Below, one piece after another: positions 32,147 to 40,724 of a DNA stretch of 43,792 bases; position 1 is the stretch's first letter, and every line of letters starts with the position of its first letter. The position numbers and the translations under genes are program-made. Source of the DNA: a bacterium (GTDB lineage: Bacteria > Ratteibacteria > UBA8468); contig DAOVNU010000001.1 of NCBI GenBank assembly GCA_030630065.1, positions 1 through 43,792 on the forward strand, written 5' to 3'. The notes below the pieces were generated by a model. It was given only the letters and a program-made list of their open reading frames with translations. It was not told where the DNA came from and did not search any database.

Positions 32147-33191
32147 TTCTTTCCTTGAGCAGTTCTCTCAGGAAAATATTCTCAACGTGGTCATCATTGG
32201 GGTCAGCCCTGTCCAGGCCAGAACTTTTGAGTTCAAGGTATAGGTTACCGCCCGGGGTTTTTTTAATACGGTATTGATAAGGACGACCGTAAGGGTCAAG
32301 GAGATTACTGCCTGGTGTCAGGTAGGGACCTTTCCAGTCAGGGATTCCCGGATTAAGGAGTAATGCCTGTAAACCCTGCTTCCTGGAAGGGTAATGTCCG
32401 GTATCAAGATAGAGTTGAATGAGCGCTCCTTTAAGAACCCGGAAATTCTCCTCCGTCTTTCTGATGCCGCGGCGCTTAAGCCCGCTTTCCCTGACTAATT
32501 TGGATGCCTTTTTAGCCATCTCGGCATGACCGTCGGTGATACTACCGATTGGGCCAATATAGGAAAAGGGAATACTGCTTTTCCATCGTTCCCATTCAGC
32601 GGCTTCCCTTAGCTCCAATAATTTGGGAGGAGTAGGTTTTTTGTTAAAGACTACCGTAGTTGCCATTTTTTCTTTAAGGAGAATATAACCCGGTTCCTCT
32701 CCTCTTCCCCGAACTCCTACCTCTCCTTTGAGCACGGCAATACGGGTGCTATTTTCCTTTAAGGCAACCATAAAGATGGTTCCTCTGACCCCGGCGATGG
32801 CGGTAAAGGTCTCCACCTTAAATCTGGATTCGGTTGTTTTTAGTTTTCCCACCACCGACCAGATTTTTCCTTTCTTTACGTCAAGGCAAATCTTTGTTGT
32901 CTCCTCTTTCTGCTGATACTCTTTAATTTCCAGGGAGGTTTTCTCGTTAAGGGTGGTTGCTCCTTCCTGGCCAAAGGTAAGGATTGCCTCGGAATTTTCC
33001 TCTGTGCGGAGCTGGGAGCCCTCCTGCAGTTTTGTGCTTATGGTGGCTGGCTGCCATTCTTCTTTGGGGGTGGTGCGAAATTGCACCTTTCCTTTTAGTT
33101 TACTTAATTCTCCTGCAGGTAACCGGGTCTCGGCTGCATTTAAGATTCCTGTAAAAAGGAAAACTGTCAAGATTATAATAGCTTTCTTCAT
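32127..33191 (-). CDS. FecR-domain protein fused to a GspG-like pseudopilin globular domain
   Basis: The 354-residue protein has a signal peptide (KKAIIILTVFLFTGILNAA). A FecR beta domain spans residues about 28-195 (ISTKLQEGSQLRTEENSEAI, VETFTAIAGVRGTIFMVA, RIAVLKGEVGVRG). A linker leads to residues about 245-335, which match the mature C-terminal half of the type II secretion major pseudopilin: LYLDTGHYPSRKQGLQALL, DWKGPYLTPGSNLLDPYG, RPYQYRIKKTPGG. The usual prepilin signal and long N-terminal helix are absent, so it cannot assemble as a normal pseudopilin. I infer a periplasmic or surface role. A second FecR protein is encoded at 34914-35819. Confidence 0.8.
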   Translation of the reverse strand: MKKAIIILTVFLFTGILNAAETRLPAGELSKLKGKVQFRTTPKEEWQPATISTKLQEGSQLRTEENSEAILTFGQEGATTLNEKTSLEIKEYQQKEETTKICLDVKKGKIWSVVGKLKTTESRFKVETFTAIAGVRGTIFMVALKENSTRIAVLKGEVGVRGRGEEPGYILLKEKMATTVVFNKKPTPPKLLELREAAEWERWKSSIPFSYIGPIGSITDGHAEMAKKASKLVRESGLKRRGIRKTEENFRVLKGALIQLYLDTGHYPSRKQGLQALLLNPGIPDWKGPYLTPGSNLLDPYGRPYQYRIKKTPGGNLYLELKSSGLDRADPNDDHVENIFLRELLKERNEKLSD

Positions 33192-33233
33192 CTTCTACAT
33201 AATACTGCATTCAGAGGCAAAATACAATGTCAA

Positions 33234-33262
33234 TTGACAATTTTGATGAATTGGGGTAAAAT
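33234..33262 (+). promoter_or_regulatory. Sigma70-type promoter of the response regulator gene
   Basis: TTGACA (33234-33239), 17 bases, TAAAAT (33257-33262). The predicted start is near 33269, with AGGAGA at 33277-33282 before the ATG at 33287. The -35 is half of a perfect 12-base palindrome, TGTCAATTGACA (33228-33239). The other half points toward the divergent FecR-GspG gene but has no good -10 at the right distance. Confidence 0.78.
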
Positions 33263-33286
33263 TATAGCCAAGAAAGAGGAGAAATT

Positions 33287-33694
33287 ATGGGAATACAGAG
33301 AAGGATTTTGGTGGTGGATGACGAGCCGGCGGTAGTAAAAACCTTGAGCAAGGCAATTCGGCGTCAGGGTTTTGATGTCGTCAGTGCCTCCGATGGAGAG
33401 GAGGCATTGGAGAAGGTAAGAAATAGTAATCCCGATTTAGTGATTCTTGATATTCAGATGCCGAAAGTGGATGGGATTGAGGTTCTGCAGAGAATTAAAG
33501 GAAGTCCTGAAACTGCCTCCCTGCCGGTGATTATGCTTACGGCAAAGGTCGGGGACGAAGACATTCTCAAGGGCTATAAATATGGCGCCAATTACTATAT
33601 TCCCAAGCCCTTTAAGATGATTGAGGTTTTGCAGGGAATTGAGATGATGTTTCGATCTATAGATGAAGAGAAATCCCACCGCTTCAAGATTTAA
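33287..33694 (+). CDS. Single-domain response regulator (CheY-like receiver)
   Basis: The 135-residue protein is one receiver domain with no output domain: acidic pair D11/D12, phospho-acceptor D55 (VILDIQMPKVDG), T85 (VIMLTAK) and K107 (YYIPKPF). It probably acts by protein contact, or as a phosphate sink in a phosphorelay. It is the only convincing plus-strand gene. It has its own promoter and a good ribosome site. Its last 11 bases overlap, tail to tail, the 3' end of the histidine kinase gene on the other strand, which suggests the two form a pair. Confidence 0.92.
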   Translation: MGIQRRILVVDDEPAVVKTLSKAIRRQGFDVVSASDGEEALEKVRNSNPDLVILDIQMPKVDGIEVLQRIKGSPETASLPVIMLTAKVGDEDILKGYKYGANYYIPKPFKMIEVLQGIEMMFRSIDEEKSHRFKI

Positions 33695-34910
33695 TTATCT
33701 TCTTCAAATAGGGCAAAGTAATGGTGAAGGTTGTTCCCTTTCCTACCTTTGAGGTGACTTTAATCTTTCCCTGATGTTCCTTAATTATTTTTTCCACTAC
33801 CGCTAAACCAATGCCTGTTCCCTTGGAACCTTTGGTACTGTAGAAAAAACTGAAAATCTTCTTAATTTGCTCTTCCGGAATACCACAACCGGTATCGCTA
33901 ACCTTAATCTGGAAGAGTTTCTTCTTCTTTTCCAAATAGGTTATTATCTCTACCTTTCCGCCTTTTCCTCCCAGAGCATCAAGACCATTACCCACCAGGT
34001 TCAATAAAACCCTTTCCATTCCCTGGGGGTCGATTGAGACCTCATTTAAATGGGAGTCAAAATTGGTAATTAATTTTACCTTTTCCTTCTTTGCTCTCTC
34101 TCTCTGGGAGGCAACAATCTGTTTTATAATTTCGTTGAGGTTAGTGAGACGATAGAGAGGTTTACGTTCCTTGGAATAGTTCAGCATATCTAAAACCAGA
34201 TTGGAAACCTTATCCAGATATTCCTCAGTCGTTTCCCAACCGCTAACAAAGGTTTCCCGATCTTTATCTTCTAAACCGATGTGCACCATTTCCTTTCCCA
34301 TCTCAATACCGGTGAGAAGATTCTTGATATAATGGGAAAGACCGGCAACTGTCTGACCCACAGCGGCTAAACGTTCTGCTTTAAGGTTTTCTGCATATAA
34401 CATAGCATTCTCAATCGCTATTGCCGCTTGAGCGGCGATTGTTTCCATTAAGTTGACATCTTCCTGATTGAATGGTCTTTTATCCTTTTTGTTCAATACC
34501 TCCAGGACACCAATTAATTTTCCTTTGCGCAACAGGGGAGCGGCTAAAACCGACCTGGTGATAAAGCCGCTTCTGCTGTCTGCTCCTTGATAGAAATGAG
34601 AATCTTTGGCAACGTTGGAAACGTTGATAATTTGACGCTTTTTGGCGGAGGCACCGGCAATTCCCTGTCCCAGTTTTAACCTTATTTTCTTTATTCCCTT
34701 TCCTTTCTTACCCAAAGCCACCTCAAAGAAAAGTTCCTTGTTTTCCGGGTCATAAAGCATCAAAGAACTGGCTTCCGCGCACAGAGCTTTTTTACTCTCC
34801 TCCATAATCAATTTCAACAAACGGTGCAGATTGCCGATGGAGGCAATAAATTCATTCACTTTATAGAGCGTTTTAATCTGTTTCTTTAACGAATTTAAAT
34901 CCTGTCTCAT
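33684..34910 (-). CDS. Soluble GAF-domain sensor histidine kinase
   Basis: The 408-residue protein has no membrane span. Residues about 28-170 are a GAF domain (LCAEASSLMLYDPENKELFF, GQGIAGASAKKRQIINV, RSVLAAPLLRKGKLIGVLEV). A dimerisation helix follows with the phospho-acceptor near His193 (VGQTVAGLSHYIKNLLTGIE). Residues about 290-400 form the ATPase domain (LLNLVGNGLDALGGKGG, VSDTGCGIPEEQIKKIFSFF, GSKGTGIGLAVVEKII). The GAF domain closely resembles that of the PP2C phosphatase at 41464-42738, so both may sense the same ligand. It is the last gene of the long operon and starts three bases after the FecR gene. Confidence 0.9.
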   Translation of the reverse strand: MRQDLNSLKKQIKTLYKVNEFIASIGNLHRLLKLIMEESKKALCAEASSLMLYDPENKELFFEVALGKKGKGIKKIRLKLGQGIAGASAKKRQIINVSNVAKDSHFYQGADSRSGFITRSVLAAPLLRKGKLIGVLEVLNKKDKRPFNQEDVNLMETIAAQAAIAIENAMLYAENLKAERLAAVGQTVAGLSHYIKNLLTGIEMGKEMVHIGLEDKDRETFVSGWETTEEYLDKVSNLVLDMLNYSKERKPLYRLTNLNEIIKQIVASQRERAKKEKVKLITNFDSHLNEVSIDPQGMERVLLNLVGNGLDALGGKGGKVEIITYLEKKKKLFQIKVSDTGCGIPEEQIKKIFSFFYSTKGSKGTGIGLAVVEKIIKEHQGKIKVTSKVGKGTTFTITLPYLKKIIKS

Positions 34911-34913
34911 TTT

Positions 34914-35819
34914 TTATGGGTTAATTATTGGTATCTGTCCAGGGTACCCATTGATTTTTCCGGGTTGATAAGGGACAGAAGGAAGTTCAGGAGATTGCCA
35001 TCTCCCCGGCTGAACCCCTCCTTTCCATCCTAATGTCTTTATCCTTTTCTTGATTTCTTGCTGTTGCCTGAGAGGTAAAGTTCTATATTTGTCAATTTCC
35101 TCTCGCAGTTTTTCTCTTTTAAAAGGACTCAAACCCTGCCACCATTCCTTTGTTTGTTTTCTCCTTGCCTCTAAATAAATAAATCTTTCTTTCCAGATAG
35201 TCGTACTTTTTGATAATCCATATGGGATTTGGGGAATCCGGTAAGGAAGGACAGAGGTTTCATAATTACTGGGAACCAAAAATTCTTTGGTCACGGTACC
35301 TTCCCGGGTAATTCCTCTTACTTCTACCTTTCCTTTGAAGACGGCAATTAGGGTCTTTTCGTCTTTTATCTCTACCATAAATCCTGTTCCCCGCGCCCCA
35401 GCCACCGCTGTGGGAGTGCGGATTTCAAACTTAGAAAGCGGAAAGGGAATGGTCTCAATCTCAGCCAAAACCCTTCCCATTTCTAATTTTAGCGCCGATT
35501 CCTTAGAATTATCTTCTCTAATTTTTATTTTCTGAATCTTCAGGAGAGAATCTTCCGAAAGTTCCACAATATTCTCATAATCAAATGTTATCTCAGCGGA
35601 GGAATCCTCCTTCGTCTGGACCTTGTCCCCTTCAAAGAGAAATAACCCCTCTTTTGCTGCTTGCCAGGTTGTCTGCTCCTTTTCCTGAATCAGCACCTCT
35701 CCCTGAAATGCAGAAAGGACGGCAATCTGCTCTTTCTCACTTTGGACTTCCTCCGGACATGCTGAACCTGTCAGAAAGAGTATAAGGAGAAACGCTAAAC
35801 CTTCTGTTTTAACCTTCAC
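34914..35819 (-). CDS. Exported FecR-domain protein, possibly a lipoprotein
   Basis: The 301-residue protein starts at GTG overlapping the cyclase stop (GTGA). It has a hydrophobic signal (LAFLLILFLTGSAC) in which the Cys could be lipidated, although GSAC is a weak lipobox. A FecR domain occupies residues about 30-185 (QVLIQEKEQTTWQAAKEGLF-like start, DKVQTKEDSSAEITFDYENI, IRTPTAVAGARGTGFMVEI, IAVFKGKVEVRG). The C-terminus is rich in Arg, Lys, Gln and Pro (FKREKLREEIDKYRTLPLRQ) and looks unstructured. FecR proteins are frequent operon partners of CHASE2 cyclases, as here. A role in periplasmic signalling is inferred. Confidence 0.8.
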   Translation of the reverse strand: MKVKTEGLAFLLILFLTGSACPEEVQSEKEQIAVLSAFQGEVLIQEKEQTTWQAAKEGLFLFEGDKVQTKEDSSAEITFDYENIVELSEDSLLKIQKIKIREDNSKESALKLEMGRVLAEIETIPFPLSKFEIRTPTAVAGARGTGFMVEIKDEKTLIAVFKGKVEVRGITREGTVTKEFLVPSNYETSVLPYRIPQIPYGLSKSTTIWKERFIYLEARRKQTKEWWQGLSPFKREKLREEIDKYRTLPLRQQQEIKKRIKTLGWKGGVQPGRWQSPELPSVPYQPGKINGYPGQIPIINP

Positions 35820-37747
35820 AACAATCTATTGATTTTATAAACAGCAATGGGATTTTTCTTTCCCCGAACAGTTATTGGTTCCATCTTCCGGCAGTCCACT
35901 AAATTCTTCACTAAGGAATAAGTATTTCCACTAATGATAATCTCTCCTTCAGCCGCAATCTCCTCCAGACGCGCCGTTAAGTTCACCGCATCGCCGATGG
36001 CGGTATAGTCCATCCGCTCGGGTGAGCCGATGTTGCCGATGATTACCTCCCCGGTATTAATGGCAATTCCCGCCTCAATTTTTCTACCAATTAATGCAAG
36101 CCATTTCTGCTCAATCTTTTTGATTTCCTGCTGGATTTCAACTGCGGTGCGAACCGCTGCCTCCGCATGGTTAGGTTGCGGAAGCGGAGCGCCAAAGACC
36201 GCCATCACACAGTCCCCGATGAATTTATCCAGAGTTCCCCGATATTTGAAGATTGCTTTTACCATTATGGTTAATGCCTCATTAAGAATCTCCACGACCT
36301 TCTCCGGCTCTAAATTTTCAGAGATTTTAGTGAACCCCCGGATATCGGCAAAGAGAATGGTTAATTCCTTCTTCTCACCCCCTAAGGTAACCTCTCCGGG
36401 TGAGGTTAACAATTTATTAATAATTTCCGGAGCGGTATAACGAGAGAAGAGCGATTTAATCCGCATCTTTTCTCTACTTTCAAAGACAAAACGATAGAGA
36501 ATAGTTGCAAGGTATGCCAGGAAAATCACCAGAAGCGGAGCGACGAGAGCAATCCAGATTCCCGGGGATTTAAATAACCAAAAAGCAAGGAAGAAGTAGA
36601 CAAGAGCAATCCCCAGAGTTAATAATATTCCCTTGAAAGCATTTAGCCGGGGGATAATTGTACCCAGCAGAAGCCCTAGGAAAATAAGAACCAGAAAATT
36701 AATTGGTCTTTTTACCTGTCGCAGAAAATTTCCTTTAAGGATATTGCTGACTACACTGGCGTGCACCCCGACCATTGGATATTTTGCAGAAACAGGAGTG
36801 GGCCGCAAATCTACCGTTCCGGTAGCTACGTATCCAATTAGAACTACCTTACCTTTTAACTCCGAAAGGGGAACAATCGGTTTTTCTCCTTTTTTGAGTT
36901 GAAGATAGGACTGGAGAACCTGAACAAAGGAATATGCCGGGAATTCCTGGATGTCTCCCGGGAAGTTGATGAGCATACAACCCTTTTTGTCAATGGGTAT
37001 TTTAATTTTGTTGGGTAGAATCACCTCTTTACCGGGAAGAACCTTAAGCGATTTCAGGGGAACATTAAGCTCTTCGCAGGCGAGCACAAGACCCAGAGTT
37101 GGATAAAGCCGTTCACTTGACCTGATAAAGAGAGGAATTCTTCTGCTGGTTCCATCGCTATCAGGTGGAAGGTTAATCATTCCCAGCCCTTTTGCGGCAT
37201 AAGCGAGATTTTCAATTGGCAGGGAGGCGGATGAAGAATGGTAGAATTGACCACTCCCGGCAGGGGCAGGAAGAGAAAATCTTTTTAATCTTTTTTCGGA
37301 GAGAAATTTTCCTTCTTCTCCGGGAAGTTTGAATTGAGAGAGTTCAAAGAAGAAGGTATGATAAACGTTGCCGGCATTTTTTGTTGTTTGGACCAGAAAA
37401 TTATCACATTCCGGATGCTCCGAGGGGTCCAAAAAGAGAATGTCAAAACCAATGGCTTTAACTCCCCTCTCTTTAAGAATTTGAATCAACGTTGCATAAT
37501 AATCCCTGGTCCAGGGCCAACAGCCGATAGCTTTGATATCCCTGTCTTCAATAAAGATAATGGCAATTTCCGGGCTGGGTTTGCGGGGACCACGAAGTTT
37601 AAAACGAAGGTCAAGAGTGGTTAATTCGGACTTTTCCAGAAGAGGAGTGAGAGAGACAAGAATTACGAAAAGAGCAGCAAAAAATCCAATCCAGATTCCA
37701 GTTAATCGCGGTTGGTTCTTCTTTCGGAAGATTTTAAGGGGTTTCAT
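35816..37747 (-). CDS. CHASE2-domain adenylate/guanylate cyclase
   Basis: I start the protein at ATG 37747 (MKPLKIFRKKNQPRLTG). The longer frame begins with TTG at 37807, deep in the upstream gene. An N-terminal membrane span (IGFFAALFVILVSLTPLL) is followed by a large periplasmic CHASE2 domain (LTTLDLRFKLRGPRKPSPEI, IEDRDIKAIGCWPWTRDYYA, GVKAIGFDILFLDPSEH). Three further spans lead to a class III cyclase domain (LTILFADIRGFTKISENLEP, FIGDCVMAVFGAPLPQPNHA, AGIAINTGEVIIGNIGS, YTAIGDAVNLTARLEEIA). Both metal-binding Asp residues and the transition-state residues appear present. It makes a cyclic nucleotide in response to a periplasmic signal. The nucleotide produced cannot be stated. Confidence 0.9.
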   Translation of the reverse strand: MKPLKIFRKKNQPRLTGIWIGFFAALFVILVSLTPLLEKSELTTLDLRFKLRGPRKPSPEIAIIFIEDRDIKAIGCWPWTRDYYATLIQILKERGVKAIGFDILFLDPSEHPECDNFLVQTTKNAGNVYHTFFFELSQFKLPGEEGKFLSEKRLKRFSLPAPAGSGQFYHSSSASLPIENLAYAAKGLGMINLPPDSDGTSRRIPLFIRSSERLYPTLGLVLACEELNVPLKSLKVLPGKEVILPNKIKIPIDKKGCMLINFPGDIQEFPAYSFVQVLQSYLQLKKGEKPIVPLSELKGKVVLIGYVATGTVDLRPTPVSAKYPMVGVHASVVSNILKGNFLRQVKRPINFLVLIFLGLLLGTIIPRLNAFKGILLTLGIALVYFFLAFWLFKSPGIWIALVAPLLVIFLAYLATILYRFVFESREKMRIKSLFSRYTAPEIINKLLTSPGEVTLGGEKKELTILFADIRGFTKISENLEPEKVVEILNEALTIMVKAIFKYRGTLDKFIGDCVMAVFGAPLPQPNHAEAAVRTAVEIQQEIKKIEQKWLALIGRKIEAGIAINTGEVIIGNIGSPERMDYTAIGDAVNLTARLEEIAAEGEIIISGNTYSLVKNLVDCRKMEPITVRGKKNPIAVYKINRLL

Positions 37748-38393
37748 CCAATTCTTCCACAATTCGGTTGCGAACTTTACCCAAAACCTCTTTTGTTGCG
37801 ATATCAAGGAGTTTCAATCGGTGGCGGAGACCGCGTTTATAACGGGCAAGGTTGAGAAGACCTGTAGGTAACTTTAAATTTTTGTCAACGTTGAATTCTT
37901 CGTCGAAGATTGGTTCATCGGAATTTTCGGGAAATAGTTTTACCCGCATTGAAAGGGCGATGACGAATTTATCCTTTGCCCATAGTGTAAAGACATTACC
38001 CAGATAGGGGATAAGGGTGGATTTATTCAGTTTAATCACCTCCTGAAAATGCAGGAGTTCCCCTTCAAGCCGATAGTCAGTGGGTTCTTGTTTTACCTTA
38101 AAGCCGTAAGCCATCAATTCCCTGGTGAGTTGTTGGGAGATGAGTACTGCCGGCGGTTGGGCAAAATCTTTGTCCTTGGTGCTGAAAACCAAAAATTCTC
38201 CTTTTAGACCCTCTCTCTCTTCCATAGGTCTTTTGTCGGTAAAGGTTAAAACCGAAATGGTAAAGGGCTTTTCAATTTTCTGCTCCGGTGCCTCAATTTC
38301 ATACTTAATTGTGTGCGGAGCGGTTGCACACCCGGCTAAAAACGCTAAACCAACGAACAAAATGACGCTTCGTAATATTTTTAATTTCTTCAT
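37734..38393 (-). CDS. Outer-membrane-type lipoprotein linked to the Mla operon
   Basis: The 219-residue protein has a clear lipobox (VILFVGLAFLAGC, lipidated Cys at residue 21) and an alpha/beta domain: ISVLTFTDKRPMEEREGLKG, ISQQLTRELMAYGFKVKQEP, YRLEGELLHFQEVIKLNKST. The layout resembles auxiliary lipoproteins that accompany MCE-type transporters (PqiC or ABC-type transport auxiliary group). I cannot tell which membrane it occupies. It overlaps mlaD by four bases. A role as periplasmic or outer-membrane partner of the lipid shuttle is inferred. Confidence 0.72.
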   Translation of the reverse strand: MKKLKILRSVILFVGLAFLAGCATAPHTIKYEIEAPEQKIEKPFTISVLTFTDKRPMEEREGLKGEFLVFSTKDKDFAQPPAVLISQQLTRELMAYGFKVKQEPTDYRLEGELLHFQEVIKLNKSTLIPYLGNVFTLWAKDKFVIALSMRVKLFPENSDEPIFDEEFNVDKNLKLPTGLLNLARYKRGLRHRLKLLDIATKEVLGKVRNRIVEELDETP

Positions 38394-39124
38394 GGTAATC
38401 TCCTCAATTTTTCTGCTTCCGTTTTTTTCTTCTTGCGTTCCCTGGCTTTCCAGATAAGTCGACTGGGATTCTTCTTGATGATTGCGCTGAACTCCTTGGC
38501 ATTGACCGCAGTATCCTTTAAGTTCTTGATGATTTCCCGAATGTCCTCTCTGTTTTCTTCCATTATTTCGTTGACATTTTTCAGTAATAGAGAAAGTTCG
38601 GCGACATCGAACTTTTCAGCGAGTAAGCGAAATCTATCCGAGGTTGCTTTGATGGAAAGGATTGTTGCCGCGATACTGTCCCCCAAGCCACCGGCGGTAT
38701 TGATAATTTCCTGGATGTCCAGCGGTTCCTTTGCCTGGATAATACCTCCGGGAGGAAGGGTAGGACTATTTCTGGAACCCGGGGTAATGGCTAAACACTT
38801 TAAACCAATTACTCCGGTTGCTATAATTTCCGCAAGAGAATCCTCTTTGACCTCCACGTTTGCAGGAAGATTGATGGCAATTTCAACCTGCTTATCCTTC
38901 CCGGGAGTGATGATAATTGAGTCGATGTGTCCCATCTTATGACCGGCAAAGGTAACCGGAGCGCCTTCTTCCAATTGAGCAATTGACTTGAAATAAATTT
39001 TATAACGGAATTCCTTTTTAAAAAGGTTCAAGCCGCCAACGAGAAAAAGAAGGGTGAGCAGGATTAAGAGGCAAATTACAATCATTACTCCCGATTTAAT
39101 CTCCGATTTCAGATATTCAGCCAT
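38390..39124 (-). CDS. mlaD: MCE-domain substrate-binding protein of lipid transporter
   Basis: The 244-residue protein has one N-terminal membrane span (VMIVICLLILLTLLFLVGGL). A single MCE domain follows at residues about 38-115: YKIYFKSIAQLEEGAPVTFA, GHKMGHIDSIIITPGKDKQV, ATGVIGLKCLAITPGS. A long helical tail (residues about 150-225) and a basic C-terminus complete it. MlaD forms a hexameric ring that holds phospholipid between the MlaEF transporter and periplasmic carriers. The tail is longer than in E. coli MlaD and may span more of the periplasm. Confidence 0.88.
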   Translation of the reverse strand: MAEYLKSEIKSGVMIVICLLILLTLLFLVGGLNLFKKEFRYKIYFKSIAQLEEGAPVTFAGHKMGHIDSIIITPGKDKQVEIAINLPANVEVKEDSLAEIIATGVIGLKCLAITPGSRNSPTLPPGGIIQAKEPLDIQEIINTAGGLGDSIAATILSIKATSDRFRLLAEKFDVAELSLLLKNVNEIMEENREDIREIIKNLKDTAVNAKEFSAIIKKNPSRLIWKARERKKKKTEAEKLRRLP

Positions 39125-39143
39125 AATTTTCTCTCCTATATTT

Positions 39144-39923
39144 TTACGTTAAACTTTCTAAGTACTCCTTGCCGCTGCGCTGCCGAGTGAGTGGCCCCTC
39201 AGGGGAACCGTTAATAAATTGTTGCACAACCTCATTCTGAGAATTTTTAATTTCGGAGATTGTTCCATCGGCAATAATTTTCCCCTGATGCACCATCGCA
39301 ATTTTATCGGCAATTGTGAAGGCACTTTCCATCTCATGAGTTACCACAATGGAGGTTATGTTTAATTTTTTGCTTAAATCCGCAATTAATTTGTCAATAA
39401 CGGAACGGGTAACAGGGTCCAGACCTGCGCCCGGCTCATCGTAGAATACGACCTGGGGGTCAAGAGCAATCGCTCTTGCTAATGCAACCCTCTTTTTCAT
39501 CCCCCCGCTGATCTGGGAAGGGAAAAGTTCGTTGAAACCGGTGAGACCGACAAGTTCCAACTTCATTTTTACCACTATTTCAATAATTTTGTTATCCAAT
39601 TTGGTATGTTCCCTTAAGGGGAGGGCAACGTTTTCGCCGACACTCATTGAGTTAAAGAGTGCCCCGCTTTGATAGAGCATACCGAATTTTTTTCTCATCT
39701 TGTCCAGAGAATTTTCATCCATTTTTGTGATGTCCTTCCCCTCGATGAGGATTTCACCATTATCGGGTTTCAAGGCGCCAATCAGATGTTTCAAGAGCGT
39801 GCTTTTACCGCAACCGCTGCCCCCCATAATTACGGTGATTTTTCCCTTTTCTATCTTCAGATTGATGTTCTCCAGAACCTTGCGCTTCCCAAAAGTTTTA
39901 GATAAATCTTTTATAGTAATCAT
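39144..39923 (-). CDS. mlaF: ABC transporter ATPase of the Mla lipid system
   Basis: The 259-residue ATPase has Walker A GGSGCGKSTLLKHL, Q-loop GMLYQSGALFNSMSVGENV, signature SQISGGMKKRVALARAIA, Walker B VVFYDEPGAGLDPVTRS and switch His in SIVVTHEMESAFTIADKIAM. The YQSGALFNSMSV and GAGLDP wording is characteristic of the MlaF/Mkl group. It powers phospholipid movement by MlaE across the inner membrane. It overlaps mlaE by four bases and is 19 bases from mlaD. Confidence 0.92.
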   Translation of the reverse strand: MITIKDLSKTFGKRKVLENINLKIEKGKITVIMGGSGCGKSTLLKHLIGALKPDNGEILIEGKDITKMDENSLDKMRKKFGMLYQSGALFNSMSVGENVALPLREHTKLDNKIIEIVVKMKLELVGLTGFNELFPSQISGGMKKRVALARAIALDPQVVFYDEPGAGLDPVTRSVIDKLIADLSKKLNITSIVVTHEMESAFTIADKIAMVHQGKIIADGTISEIKNSQNEVVQQFINGSPEGPLTRQRSGKEYLESLT

Positions 39924-40714
39924 ATAAAATAGAACAAAGCATTAAGAACACAATCGGTAATAATAATCAAAAAAATTGAGGTAACAACCGAGGTTGTTGT
40001 CGACTTTCCTACTCCCTCGGCTCCCCCGGCAACAATGAACCCCTGATAACAACCAACCATTCCGATAATCCCGGCAAAAAATACGCTCTTGGTAAGTCCG
40101 GTAACGATGTCTTTTACTTCCATCGCCTTAAAGGTCTGTGAAAAATAGTAAAAAGTATCAATTCCTAAACTGAATTTGGCAATCAGATAACCTCCTAAAA
40201 TTCCCGTAGTATTGGCAACAATAACCAGGCAGGGAAGCATAATCAGGATGGCAAGAAGTCGGGGAGCAATGAGAAAACGCACCGGTTTGATGGCCATTGT
40301 CTCCAGAGCATCTATTTCTTCGGAAACCTTCATCGTACCCAGTTCTGCTGTCATTGCGGCTCCTACCCTTGCCGCGACCACAATGCCCGTGAGTAGGGAA
40401 CCAATTTCCCTGGTGAAACTCACTCCCACTAAAGCCCCTACCAGAACTTCTGCCTGGAAGATTTTCAACTGGTAAGCGGTAAGCATTGCCAGGGTGATGC
40501 CAAAGAAAAAAGAGACAAAAGCAACAATGGGCAGTGATTTTACCCCGATTAATTCTAATTGCTGGGAGAGGTATTTTCTGCTTACAGGTTTACCTTTAAA
40601 GGGAGCAATGAAAACCCAGTAAAGCGCTTGTTGAAAGAGAGAGGAGATACTGCTTAGATGTCTTAAGGAAAGGTTAAAACTCTGCCCCAGATAACCACAG
40701 AAATTTTTCATCAT
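39920..40714 (-). CDS. mlaE: Permease of the Mla lipid system
   Basis: The 264-residue protein has about five membrane spans and the MlaE/YrbE hallmarks: QQLELIGVKSLPIVAFVSFF, FFGITLAMLTAYQLKIFQAE, SFTREIGSLLTGIVVAARVG (conserved Glu-Arg region), AAMTAELGTMKVSEEIDALE, TMAIKPVRFLIAPRLLA and GCYQGFIVAGGAEGVGKSTT. It is the membrane part of the MlaFEDB complex that moves phospholipids for outer-membrane lipid asymmetry. A STAS gene lies 10 bases upstream, in the place where MlaB would be expected functionally. Confidence 0.93.
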   Translation of the reverse strand: MMKNFCGYLGQSFNLSLRHLSSISSLFQQALYWVFIAPFKGKPVSRKYLSQQLELIGVKSLPIVAFVSFFFGITLAMLTAYQLKIFQAEVLVGALVGVSFTREIGSLLTGIVVAARVGAAMTAELGTMKVSEEIDALETMAIKPVRFLIAPRLLAILIMLPCLVIVANTTGILGGYLIAKFSLGIDTFYYFSQTFKAMEVKDIVTGLTKSVFFAGIIGMVGCYQGFIVAGGAEGVGKSTTTSVVTSIFLIIITDCVLNALFYFI

Positions 40715-40724
40715 TAGGGGGTTA

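Noticed and set aside
33205..33233. Divergent promoter for the FecR-GspG gene using the other half of TGTCAATTGACA
   Set aside because: The only TATAAT-like sequence is 23 bases from the TTGACA, too far for a normal promoter.
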